From assembly GCA_030760725.1 (NCBI GenBank), contig JASWHV010000001.1, forward strand, positions 73,429,683 to 73,493,682: a stretch of DNA of 64,000 nucleotides. Reading direction: 5' to 3'. Position 1 is the first letter of the stretch. Every line of letters starts with the position of its first letter. Below are positions 1 through 10,707 of the stretch, in pieces. The position numbers were made by a program, and so were the translations under genes. Source of the stretch: Neostapfia colusana (taxonomy: Eukaryota; Streptophyta; Magnoliopsida; Poales; Poaceae). Below the pieces are notes generated by a model. The model did not search any database, had not been told where the DNA came from, and saw only the letters and a list, made by a program, of their open reading frames with translations.

Positions 1-1261
1 AAGGCAACTTGTGCGCTACAGTGTCTATTTTGTGTGGGAGCGGATTGAGGCCCTCTAATCCTTCCTAGAGTATGGATTCGACAGAACCGCACCCGAAGGT
101 CGGTCTGTACCCAGAAAGGGGAAAACTGGAAATTCGCCGCCGGTGAGCAAACACTTGGGCTATGGCTCTGGGGTGAGCAGCACCGATCACCAGCGCGTCC
201 AAGGGTGCCTTGGCTCGGGCATGATCACCTCCCGATTGGGCTGTCCACAGGAGCCCGAAGTGCGGCGGTTTTAGGTCACCGAATTGAACTCTCGGTATAG
301 CGGAGATCGACAGGTTTCAGCTGAGTTCTAGAACGGGGAAGAACGAGGAGGGTTCCTAGTACGTTGCCGTAGCTCTGGAGGGGACGAGGAGGCTGTGATC
401 AGAGCTCTCCGATTGGTTCTGAACGGCGGAAGATAGTTTCCCGGCGCTTTGTTCTTGTGGGGAGAAAATGGCGAGGGCTTTGGCCGAGGAGGGGAGGCGC
501 CTTAAGAAGGCTCTGAACCGACTTGTGCCCGCGTGTGGCCAAGCATCTGCTGGCGCGGTGGCCTCCCTCTGTGGCGATCGCAGCTGAAGCTCGGGGACCC
601 GAGTGCTGAAAGTCTCAGTCGGTTGGATCATCCCAGTGGCTGACATGTGGGTCCCATTTTCATTTTTAACCTCTGATATTAACTCCTATTCACTGTTGTA
701 AACAGTAGTTCCCACAAAGCCCCTGGTGATTTGAATTATCTACCCTTGAACCATTTGAATTGGTTAGAATTCAAATTGGGTTTGGTTTGAATGAATTTCA
801 GCACATGTTCAGTTTGAAATTTAAATAAAGTTTGAATTTGCCCCACTTAGCTCATGTCAAGATCAACTCCAAATGGAGTGAAAATTGGTGTGTGAGCTCA
901 CAAAATGTGCTGAGCAAGAATATGTCTCCCACTTTTGAATTTATGGGATCAAAACAGTTTGAATTTGCATTTGAGTTCAAACTGCCCTCCTCCTAGCTAT
1001 ACCCCAAGAGTACCTCAAAAGGTTTTGAATTTGGGTGAAAGTTGGCATTGACATTTCTAGCAATGTGTATGAGTTTTCATATGCCCAGCCCCTGTATATC
1101 ACATGTGGGAAATACCACTTTTGCAATATGTGAGTTTGTTCTCAAATGAGCATGTTGATGGTGGTTACTTTCTCTTCAAATGTGTTTATCAACTTGCTTC
1201 AAATGAGGTGTGTGTGTGGTGATGACACTTCAAACATGTGTCAAAAACTGAGGCCCTTACA
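1..1261 (-). mobile_element. Partial LTR of element G (Ty3/gypsy, C-like family)
   Basis: The segment ends on the plus strand in GGCCCTTACA, which on the minus strand is an LTR start TGTAAGGGCC. Its last 600 bases match the start of the C LTR (about 16480-17085) in order and orientation: the AAATGAGGTGTGTGTG block, the CCCACTTTTGAATT block and the GGCTGACATG block near 640 all recur. Base 1261 is therefore read as the outer 5' edge of a minus-strand element, or a solo LTR, extending left of the window. The small open frame at 356-646 is not supported as a gene. The target-site duplication cannot be checked because the other end is absent. Confidence 0.7.
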
Positions 1262-1462
1262 CAAGTCCGGACTCAGTCAAAAATTCTTAAACCGCCCCAA
1301 CACAGACTAAGCCGTAGGACTCCGGACTAGTCCGGCGTATGGCCCGTCAAGTCCGGCCTACTCGAGTTTACCTTACTAGCACTCTCCACTAAGGACTCGA
1401 CACTTCTAACGCTTTGAGCTCTCTTCTATGATCTCAATGCACTTGACACACACACACTCACT
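1262..1462 (-). repeat. Segment between G and A, probably more of the C 3' LTR
   Basis: This 201-base strip lies between the G LTR edge and the A insertion. It ends in the TCACT copied at both ends of A, so it is continuous with 14152 onward once A is removed, and that sequence is C LTR. It holds no reading frame. It contains short palindromes built on AGTCCGG (for example 1264-1273 and 1322-1335) and a CA-rich run before the insertion point. Assignment to the C LTR is by continuity only; I found no second copy in the window to align with it. Confidence 0.5.
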
Positions 1463-4400
1463 TGTCACACCCGGTTTTTCTGAAGAACAACCAAGTGAAT
1501 ATCAGATGTACGCTAGGATCATTTTCTCATACATGTGATGACAAATAGTGAAGCATCATTTATTACAAGCCAGGTGTCGAATGTAAATAAGTCTTACATA
1601 GCAAATGTCTCGATGGACAATAATAAGTTCATTACAAGTAAATAAACTAGCAGCGGAATGTTATTCTTGAGGGCTCCGTCACAGGCGTTGCCCGGGGACT
1701 CCATGAACCTAGAAACCTTCTTCGGGTCCAAAGTCTTGATCATTATACACCACCTCATTTTCTTGACCTGAGCAGCAATATAAACCAACAAATAGGCAAG
1801 GTTGAGTACCAATGGTACTCAGCAAGTGTAGGAAAGTTATGTCATGCATGGCTAGAGCAAGGATAGGTTGAACTCATGGTTAAAGCACTACGCAATCAAT
1901 ACCTATCACCTTAGCTTATTAAGCACCTACATTACTACACAGGTGAAATGGTCCCAATCTCCCATCCCATCATCATAATCTAATAACCATAACATCATTT
2001 CCAATGTTAAGCTCCCCGCTTAACATCCACAACTTCCAAATTCATCATCCTCTAATCATGAATAAGTCCAAGCCGCTCTTGACCGTGAGCACGGCTGTCA
2101 TGACCGTTTTGACTCTGCAGAGTTTGCACCACTGTACCCACATGTAGTGATTTCATCCCCCGTTGCCGGGTGGACTAAAAGAACCTCCATTATGCCAGTG
2201 GCCACAACCACATTCACACTTCCCAGGTGTGTAGCCAGGAGATCACTACGAAGACTTTACAAAGGGATTCCCGACGAGCGTGGGCCCACTGAGGTTTCAC
2301 CGCTAACAGCATACAAGAGGCTCCAACCCCGCTGCAGTGGCCCCCTCTTGAGCCTTGCGGTTCATATGGTAGTCCAGCTGACACCTATTCCCCGCACCAT
2401 CCAACACACCCATACTACGCCGGGGATACACCTAATTAATTGGCCAAGCTGCCCCATCTCAGCATGTGGTTGGCACGGTAAAGCCAGGTTACATGCTCCA
2501 TGAACCGGTCCTTAGGATCTAGGCAAGTACTAAACACAAACCCAAGTCTCGTGCACCCAGCACCAACCAAATCATCCAACTTGCCTTGATCCCTACCTCT
2601 ACATAACTCACAATATCTCATTCAAGAGTATGGTAAAATAAACTGATGATCTCATATCCCAAATATCCCATTCTAAGCATGGCTAAGCATATGCATAATA
2701 ATAAATGACATGATAAAATGAATTCCAACCCAAGCTACAAGGAAACAAGGTAATGCAATTCTAGGGAAACATCCTAGTATGGGTTTCATATTTTCATTTG
2801 ACAATGCAAATAACTCTAGCTACACATCCTAGCATAGGATCAAAGTGGTCAAGGACACTTGCCTCCTTCCTGCTGCTCTTAGAATGGGTAGTCCTGATCT
2901 TGGAAAGGAAGATTATGCTCTGGAGCAGGTTCTACTCGTACCATCACACATAGCAAAAGAAAACAACAAGTCATAAGACATAGTTCACACTTCCACTTCA
3001 TACAAACCACACATTCACATTTATGAAATCCATTCACAAATTCTATGTGTTGTGGTTACTCTATGTGTGTTGATTTTTGGCTTACATGCACTTTTAAACA
3101 TGTGTATATGATTTCTACTTTTGTATTCATATTCATGTTGGCATACTATATATGAATTTCTAATTTAAATAAATCTCTTATATTTAATGGATACACATTT
3201 TAGCTACCAAGTATGCATGAAAGGTATTTTCCACTTCATATGTGTCTTCAAACCTTCTACCAACCCTAAACTGAATTCTTAGGATTTTGGAAACTTCATT
3301 TATCATTTTCTAGTTATTCCTACCTAGTTTGCTATATTTTCAGATTTATTTCTTATGGCTAAATGTGAACTTTATTATAAAAATAGTAAGACACCTCATC
3401 TAAACAGAATAGGTTTTGGGTCTAAAATATATAATAATATATTTTTAAACTTCTCCTCTGACGTAAACTATTTTACATTTATTTTACTAATTTTCAGAAT
3501 TATTCTCTACTTAAAAATGTGTCCCTATAACTAATAAATGTGATTAATCAATTAACAGATTCATTTCAGCCAAAAATCTATTTTTATCTCTCTCCAAGGT
3601 TTTCTAAGTACTGGGAAAGTTTTTAATTTGTGTTTTGACAATATGTTTGTCCCACCTTTTAAATTTTAAATACTAGCCACATATTCAAATTCCTAACTTT
3701 AATATCAAAATAGGGTTAAAAAGGTAAACTCACCCCACTACAGGGTCTATAATATTATTTTAAGAATTTTCAGGTGTCTAGCTACACATAACAGAGGGGA
3801 TTTTCCTAATTTTTATTAAGTCTAGGGGTCAAAACTGTTTTTAAATTAATTTACATGATTTTCTGAAGTTCCAAGGGCTAGATCAGAAGTTTCCGAGGCT
3901 AGCTCTTATTTTCCGAGAACCCCAGGGGGTAGCGCGTAATAATTCCAGTCTTTATAACGCGGGGCTGACGTGGACCATCCGATTTAAAACAGACGGCTGA
4001 GATTATAACATCGAACCGGTACGCGGGGATTTAAACTCTACCGTGTGATTTAAAATAAACGGCGCAAAAGCGGCCACGTTGCTCTGATCGAGCGCGGGCG
4101 GCGCTGCCCGGGGGCGCACGGTGGCGGGAGGCGGCGATCTCGCCGGAGAGTTTCGGATCTTCGTCAATTCTTCCTAGAACTGTGATTTTATGGCATAGAT
4201 CGGTAGAGGGGAGGTCAGGGATCTCACCTCGGGGGTTTTCTTGAGCTCGGAGGTCCCGAAAAGCGATCGGCGACGAGGTCCGAGGTGAATTCACGGCGAG
4301 GCTCGTTGGCGCTGTGTTTGAACTGCAAGTCACCGAGTTTTCTGCACCTGCAAGGTTCCCCGGAGGCGGTGGATCAAGACCAGCGAGTTAGATCAGAATT

Positions 4401-4892
4401 CCCGAGCGTAGATCGAGCAGAATTCGCCGGAGGGGCTCGGGTTCTCACCGGAGAGAAAATCGGCGGATCGTGGGGGAAAACGGGATGATGCCGGGGTTTT
4501 TATAGACGGGGGAGGGCGGCGGGTTGGTTTAGGTCGAGCTGGAGTCTTGGGGGTCCGGAAGTCGGCTGGGAACGCGGGATTTTCCGGTCGGTTTTGATTC
4601 GGGGTGAGAAGAGTCCGGCCGAGCGCGGGCGTGAGCGCGAGGAGGAAGAAAGGTTGGCGGGCCCCGCGTGTCAGTGGGAAGAAGGGGGGGCGCGGCTGCG
4701 TGCTGGCGCGGGATGGGGTGGGCCAGCTGGTGGGTTTCGGCCCACTGGCCGGTTTTTTCTGTTTTTCTTTTTCTTTTTCCATTTCTTTTCTGGTTTGAAT
4801 TTGAATTCCAACTAAGTTTGAATTTCTGCAGCCCATGCAATACGTCCAAAATTTTTTAAATTCCCCTCTTAACATGATTTTGGGGTGTTACA
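1463..4892 (-). repeat. Element A 3' LTR
   Basis: A 3.43-kb LTR, matching 10708-14146 almost throughout. It starts TGTCACACC and ends GGTGTTACA on the plus strand. It contains no convincing gene; the open frames near 4031-4875 overlap each other on both strands in a GC-rich, low-complexity stretch. A pyrimidine run (about 4757-4790) and GAATTTGAATT repeats lie near the inner edge. A TATA box in element sense lies at 4497-4505. Confidence 0.93.
4497..4505 (-). promoter_or_regulatory. LTR TATA box (A, 3' LTR)
   Basis: On the minus strand this reads CTATAAAAA, inside a GC-rich surround. The same box is at the same place in all four A/B LTRs (4497, 13741, 20341, 29586), as expected for the Pol II promoter that drives the element's own RNA. 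The transcription start is inferred, not seen. Confidence 0.6.
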
Positions 4893-4911
4893 GCTCTACC
4901 CCCCTTAAAAG
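4893..4911 (-). other. Element A polypurine tract
   Basis: On the minus strand this is TTAAGGGGGGTAGAGC abutting the 3' LTR. This is the usual primer site for plus-strand DNA synthesis in Ty3/gypsy elements. Confidence 0.85.
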
Positions 4912-4912
4912 A

Positions 4913-4930
4913 AATCTCGTCCTTGAGATT
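4913..4930. other. Inverted repeat beside the A polypurine tract
   Basis: AATCTCGTCCTTGAGATT, an imperfect inverted repeat with 7-base arms. Equivalent repeats stand in the same place in B (20762-20779), C (17105-17121), D (38070-38086) and E (53589-53605), and a variant is in F. Confidence 0.7.
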
Positions 4931-4937
4931 GGTGTTT

Positions 4938-5318
4938 CTAAGAAAACAATTCCGGAAATTGTGCCTTAAGATCATCTTCTCGCTCCCATGTGGCCTCCTC
5001 TTCCGAGTGATGCTTCCACTGCACCTTGCACATCCGGATTCTTTTATTTCTTGTGAGGCGTTCCATTGTCTCCAAAATCTTGATTGGTTGCTCGGCATAA
5101 GATAAATCCTCAGCTATGTCCACCTCATTCATGGGTAACACCTCTTCAGGCGTTCTCAGACATTTCTTGAGTTGCGACACATGGAATACATCGTGCACAT
5201 CCGATAGGCGAGCCGGTAATTCTAGTTGATACGCCACTTCGCCTTTCCTCTCAAGAACTTGAAATGGTCCGATGTATCGAGGTGACAACTTCCCTTTCAC
5301 CTTGAACCGACGAAGTCC
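4938..5318 (-). pseudogene. Element A integrase C-terminus with chromodomain
   Basis: Last part of the A pol polyprotein, in the same frame as the segment upstream but cut off from it by the TGA at 5319-5321. The open frame of 120 residues has the GPY/F module near its start (KLSPRYIGPF, about residues 4-13). Residues 72-118 then form a chromodomain-like stretch (KVQWKHHSEEEATWERE). In chromoviruses this tail is thought to steer integration toward modified chromatin. The frame ends in FPELFS just before the polypurine tract. There is no ATG at its left edge; it is a pol fragment, not a separate gene. Confidence 0.85.
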
Positions 5319-7025
5319 TCAGATAGGGGACACCTTGAGATAGACATAGTCTCCCACGTTGAAAACGAGCTCTCTTCTCCGTACATCGGCATAGCTCTTT
5401 TGCCGTGTCTGTGCTATCCTCAAGTTGTTGCAAATTTCCCTCACTTTCGCCTCGGCTTCTTGTAGTACTTCGGGACCAAACACTTTACTTTCCCCTGTTT
5501 GGTTCCAAAATAGGGGAGTTCTGCACTTCCTCCCATACAAAGCTTCGAACGGTGACATCTTCATACTAGCTCGATAGCTGTTGTTATAGGAGAATTCCGC
5601 ATACGGTAAGTTCTTGTCCCAACTCCGATTGTTTTTGAGTGCACATGCCCTCAGCATATCCTCAAGAATCTGATTGGTTCTTTCCGTCTGCCCGTCCGTT
5701 TGGGGATGATAGGCAGAGCTGAAATTCAGATGGATCCCCATGGTTTCATGCAACTTCTGCCAGAACCTTGAGGTGAACTGTGTCCCTCGATCCGACACAA
5801 TCTTCTTTGGAACTTCATGGTAACACACGATCCTTGACATGTACAACTCCGCCAATTTGGATCCACTGTAGCTTTCCTTCACAGTGATGAAGTGAGCTAC
5901 CTTGGTTAGCCTGTCGATGATGACCCATATTGAATCATATCCTGATTGGGTCCTAGGAAATCCCACTATGAAATCCATACCGATTTCTTCCCATTTCCAT
6001 TCAGGCACTTTGAGTGGTTGCAATAACCCCGCGGGTTGTTGATGTTCTGCTTTCACCAACTGACATGTGTCACATAGGGCAACATGCTCCGCGACATCTC
6101 GCTTCATGCCATACCACCAATACCTGCTCTTGAGGTCCTGGTACATCTTCGTACTCCCAGGATGAATGGAATAGTCAGAATTGTGAGCCTCCTTCAAAAT
6201 TAATTCGCGGATCTTCTTTACTTCTGGCACACAGATTCTTTTCCCGTGCCACACCGTTCCTTGTTCATCCTCTCTGAAACCAGGGGCTTTATTTTCCTTG
6301 ATGAGTTGCCTGATTTCTTGTATCTTCTCGTCATCCTTTTGACCCTCGCGTATGTCTTGCTCTAGTGTGGAGTCCACTTCCATGGCGATGGCTTCACCAC
6401 TATTCATGAGGCATAGATTGAGCCTTATAACCTCGTCCTTCAATTCTGCATGCATGTCCTTCAAGCTCAACTTATTGACCTGCACTTTCCGACTTAAAGC
6501 ATCTGCCACGACGTTTGCTTTCCCAGGATGATAGTTGATGCCCACATCAAAGTCATTGATTAGCTCTAACCATCTCCTTTGTCTGAGGTTGAGATCTGGC
6601 TGTGTGAAAATGTACTTTAAACTCTTATGATCCGTATATATCTCGGTCCTCTTCCCCATCAAGTAGTGCCGCCAAATTTTCAACGCGTGTACCACTGCGG
6701 CTAGTTCTAGGTCATGTGTAGGATAGTTCTTCTGGTGCTTCCGGAGCTGCCGGGATGCATAAGCCACGACATGCCCTTCTTGCATGAGAACACATCCCAA
6801 CCCGTTTCCAGAGGCATCACAGTACACCGTAAAGTTCTTCTGCATATCTGGCATAACTAGCACTGGGGATGTTGTCAATCTTTCCTTTAACTCCTGAAAA
6901 CTCGTCTCGCACTGCGGCGTCCATGTGAATGTGACTCCCTTCTCCAACAGTTTGGTGAGGGGTCTCGAGATCTTAGAGAATCCCTCAATAAACCGTCGAT
7001 AGTATCCTGCCAATCCCAAGAAGCT
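5319..7025 (-). pseudogene. Element A pol: RT end, RNase H and integrase core
   Basis: An open stretch of 566 residues between two in-frame stops (7026-7028 and 5319-5321). It begins in the RT connection (GLAGYYRRF). The RNase H has its acidic set: D68 in YCDASG, E105 in DLELAAV, D130 in YTDHKSL and D173 in VADALSR. The integrase has an HHCC zinc finger (H279, H286, C316, C319) and a DDE core at D349 (MDFI), D410 (VSDRG) and E446 (GQTER), with 35 residues between the last two. All catalytic residues are present, so this segment was damaged only by the flanking nonsense changes. Both flanking stops correspond to CGA in element B, which is consistent with CG decay. It once formed part of a gag-pol polyprotein. 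Confidence 0.92.
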
Positions 7026-8208
7026 TCAAACTTCCCTGACATTTTCAGGGGTCTTCCACTTCTGTATATCCTCGATTTTTGCGGGATCCACGGAGATTCC
7101 TCCCTCTGAGATTATATGTCCTAAGAAGGGAACTCTCTTCATCCAAAATTTACACTTGCTCAACTTGGCATATAGTTGGTGTTCTCTCAGCCTCTACAAT
7201 ACCAACCTTAGATGTTTCTCATGTTCTTCTTCATCTTTGGAGAAGACGAGAATGTCATCTATGAAAACCACCACAAATTTGTCCAGATATTCCATGAATA
7301 CCTTGTTCATGAGATACATGAAGTATGCCGGGGCATTAGTTAGCCCCAAAGGCATGACAGTGTATTCATACAGTCCGTAGCGAGATACGAAAGCTGTCTT
7401 TGGAATATCGTCTTGTCTTATCTTAAGTTGGTGGTACCCCGACCTGAGATCAATTTTCGAGAACACACAAGCTCCCCTCAACTGATCAAACAAGTCTTCA
7501 ATGCGGGGTAATGGGTACTTGTTCTGGATGGTTACCTCATTCAAGGCACGGTAGTCCACGCATAACCTTTGGGTTCCGTCCTTCTTGGGCACAAATATCA
7601 CTGGAGCTCCCCAAGGTGAGGAACTAGGACGAATATACCCCTTCTCCGTCAATTCTCTCAAATGATCCTTGAGTTCTCCCAGCTGCTTGGAATCCATCCG
7701 ATAAGGTCTCTTGTATATCGGGGTGGTTCCAGGCACTAGCTCAATTGCGAATTCCACTTCACGATCAGGAGGCATACCAGGCAACTCCTCCGGAAAAACA
7801 TCTGGATATTCCCTGATGGTCCTGATCTCCTCCACTTTCACCTCAACTTGATTTAATTTAATGTCCCTTCTATGCTCTTGTATTGTTATAATCTTTACTT
7901 TTGTGCCACTAGGGTGCGTTAGTTCCACCGTTCTGGTCGAACAATGGATGATTCCCTTATGTTTGGTCAACCAGTCCATGCCCAAAATAATATCGATCCC
8001 TTGGGAATCTATTACTATGAGGTTGGCAGTAAATACTACCCCATTAATGTCTAGATTCACCTTGGGACACACTTGTCTTGTCCTTATTTCTCCACCTGGA
8101 GAGTTTACTGCTACCATATGGTTCATTTGTGTTGTTGCTAGATCATGCTTCTTAACAAACCTTTGAGCAATGAACGAGTGGGTAGCACCAGAATCAAACA
8201 GCAGGGTT
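7026..8208 (-). pseudogene. Element A pol: protease end and reverse transcriptase
   Basis: The open frame 7194-8126 covers the C-terminal half of the protease (GIDIILGMDWL) and the RT fingers and palm. It has VDYRALNE, SKIDLRSGYHQ and the catalytic FIDDILVFS, the gypsy form of YxDD. It is separated from gag by a one-base deletion near 8210, where B has one more A. It is cut at 7194-7196 by TAG, where B has CAG, and again at 7026-7028 by TGA, where B has CGA. The protease active site (DSGATHSF in B) falls in the shifted part. The RT chemistry would be RNA- and DNA-templated DNA synthesis in the particle. This copy cannot make a full product. Confidence 0.9.
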
Positions 8209-9406
8209 GCATGTGTAAATTTGCAGGAAACTTACCAACTACCACGTCAGGTGTCTCTTGCGCTTCCTCCATGGTGACGTGGTTCACCCGTCCTCTCATT
8301 ACGTTCTGCTGTTGTGGCTGCGTGGGCTTCTTCTTTGGGCACTTATGGGCGTAGTGCCCCACTTCACCACAGTTGAAACATTGCACCCCAACCTTAGGTG
8401 CCTGGCCCTTGTTGTCTTGGGGTTGGTTTAGGGGTCCTTGCACGGCTGGTCGAGGTTGATATGTAGGGCGAGGCTGCTGTACGAACTGACGTTGTGGCTG
8501 TATTGGTGCTGCCGGAGGCCTGTAGTTCGGGTTGTACCCTCTTGGTGCTGAGTAGGGTACCGCAGCACGATTCGTCTGCCCTGCGGGTTGCTGCATCAGA
8601 CGTGGGCGGGTTTTGCTCCCTGAGGCTTGATGTGACCATCCCGCCTTCCTCTTGTTTTCATTTTCCAAGGCCTTCAGCTTCCTTTCTACCACAAACGCTC
8701 TGTCCACCATCTTTTGGAAGCTTTCATATTCATTGGAGGACATTGCACACTGCATTTCTGCGGTAATTCCTTCCACGAAACAGTCCTGTTTCTGCTCATC
8801 AGTCTCTATATCCCGTGGAGCATGACGGGAGAGTTGAGTAAATTTAGTGAGGTACTCCCTCAAAGTCATGTTACCTTGCTGCAACCCGAAGAACTCCTTC
8901 CTCTTGTTTTTGAGTTCACCCCTTGGTATGTAATGGTTGCGGAAGCTACGCTTGAACTCTTCCCATGTGATGTTCTCAGGGTCATGATGGGCGGCCACGT
9001 AAGCGGTCCACCAATCAGCAGAAGGTCCATGCAATTGATGAGAGGCAAACAGCACCCTCTCATACCCTTGGCACTGTATGATCCTTATCTTGCTCTCAAT
9101 GGTCTTTAGCCAATCATCTGCCTCCAGAGGTTCAGCAGCACTTGCAAACTTCGGAGGTTGAGTTCCCAGAAACTCACTCAACCTTGGTTGGCGTGGTGCA
9201 GCTTGTGGAGGTGGAACTTGATGCAAGTTGGACACCACTTGAGTCAAGTTCTGGATGAGCTGATTTTGATTCTCAAGCATTTGGTGGAGGGGATCAACTC
9301 CTTCACGGCGACCACCCCTGTCTTGGCCTCCTGAAAGATGAGGGTTGCAGGTCTCATCGTTGTTGGTGGCGGGGTTGGCAGCGCGACTTTTTCCTCTTCC
9401 GGCCAT
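8138..9406 (-). pseudogene. Element A gag (capsid/nucleocapsid), frameshifted at its end
   Basis: Starts at ATG 9406 (MAGRGKSRAA), the same start as in B. About residues 93-245 are the retrotransposon gag capsid domain (LEADDWLKTIES, ADWWTAYVAA, FRNHYIPRGELK). A proline/glutamine-rich linker follows. The nucleocapsid has one CCHC zinc knuckle, CFNCGEVGHYAHKC at residues 343-356. After about residue 398 the frame departs from B because of a one-base deletion near 8210, so the last 24 residues of the 422 are not native and the link to the protease is lost. The gag part itself has no stop. It lies 303 bases downstream of ORF0. Confidence 0.92.
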
Positions 9407-9709
9407 CTAGCATGATCAACCAAATGTTAATTTAAAGTATTACGTATTATCTCGCTACTTTCACTTGTTTGTACTTTGAAGTGTTGAAGCTTCGTTATAC
9501 TTTTCTGAGGGTTCATATCTCATACAAAAATAAATGCACTATTATTTCATGTGGGTTCACACACCAAAGCAAAACAATCTGAAGACGAGGCTGTGGACAA
9601 TTGCTCATGGCTTCCACAACTCACATCACACACCAAGCATTAACACACCATTTCCTAATGTAACGACTCGGCTATTCGACATCTTGCTAACTGAGGGAAA
9701 GACTCTACA

Positions 9710-10489
9710 CTACTCAGATTCCTGAGCTGGCTCCTCGGGATCCTCCTCATTATTGCGACTGCCTTCTGACTCCTCTTTGGGTGGGGAGGCTGCTGGTGGA
9801 GAAGTGCATCGACGCCTGATCGCCTGGCGATCTGGGGAGTCAGGAGTCCATGTATCATTCATGGTGACACACAGTTCATTCCCATCTCCTCTTTCTCTCG
9901 CCCTCAAGCAGGCTCGAAGCAACGCCTCGGTTTCCTTCAGGGTGTCACGAACATCCTGAAGCTCCTGCTGACACTCCTGCAGTTGAGTGCTAAGCATAGC
10001 AGCATCCTCCAAGCACAGATCCATGTGCTCATGGGAAGTCCCCTGCTGCACTGGCGGGTCCTTGTACTCCGTTGTACCGCTCTCGCGCTAGAGGACGTAC
10101 ATGTACTCAATTCTGTCCAGGTGTCGACGATAGATGTGACTCTGGCAGGTGATGGCCTCCTAGGTGACATCCTTCTCCGCATCGACCTGTGTCGCTCGAC
10201 AAGCTGGAGAGCGGTGGATCTTGAGCAGCTGATTTTCATGGATAATCCTCATCTCTGAACTCCATTCTTCCCTCTTCTCACGGATGGTCCTAGTGGAGCT
10301 ATAGTGTATGATTAGCTTTCCCGTATTGCCGGTGGCTTGGAGCATACGTCGAAGACGGCGCAACAAGCCTCCTACTGCCAGTCCGTAGGAAAGGTACGTC
10401 ACCGGACGGCTCTCCTCTCTTTGGGCAAGGGCAACTACGGGGACTCTCCCTCCTGTGGACTTGCGAGCGGTGCGAATCATGCGAACCAT
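9710..10489 (-). pseudogene. Element A ORF0 (extra frame upstream of gag)
   Basis: Same frame, start (MVRMIRTARK) and layout as the intact B ORF0 at 25573-26343, but with two in-frame TAG stops: codon 110 (10160-10162) and codon 134 (10088-10090). Total span is 260 codons including the stop. The conserved core EEW, RAT and EA-T and the leucine/glutamine-rich coiled coil (LSTQLQECQQELQDV) are all readable. The N-terminus is basic and the tail is acidic. It lies between the primer-binding site and gag on the sense strand, so it would be read from the genomic RNA. The function is not known to me. A 303-base non-coding spacer separates it from gag. Confidence 0.8.
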
Positions 10490-10691
10490 CTAAAACAAAA
10501 AACATTTAAACTTAGGTTAGATAAACTATTAAACAAAAATCCTATTTTGAATGAAAGTTGGGGTAAGATGAAGAAAGTGACTCCATTAAATAACACTTTT
10601 CAACACACACCTTGTAAAATAGTTTTTAAGAAAATAGGGCCCTTAAATACGTCCATTTCTACCTAGGTCCACGTTCCTACGGGCAACCTTG

Positions 10692-10703
10692 GCTCTGATA
10701 CCA
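10692..10703 (-). other. Element A primer-binding site (tRNA-iMet)
   Basis: On the minus strand TGGTATCAGAGC, four bases inside the 5' LTR. It is complementary to the 3' end of plant initiator tRNA-Met, the usual primer for this group. Confidence 0.9.
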
Positions 10704-10707
10704 CTTC

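Noticed and set aside
2147..2503. A 113-118 codon frame repeated in the A and B LTRs (also 18033-18374 and 27263-27604)
   Set aside because: It runs against element sense, differs by frameshift between copies (absent at 11400-11750), and has no known domain; it is more likely conserved LTR sequence than a gene.
4285..4875. Several 60-160 codon frames in the A and B LTRs
   Set aside because: They overlap on both strands in GC-rich and polypyrimidine sequence, have no recognisable domain, and differ in length between LTR copies.
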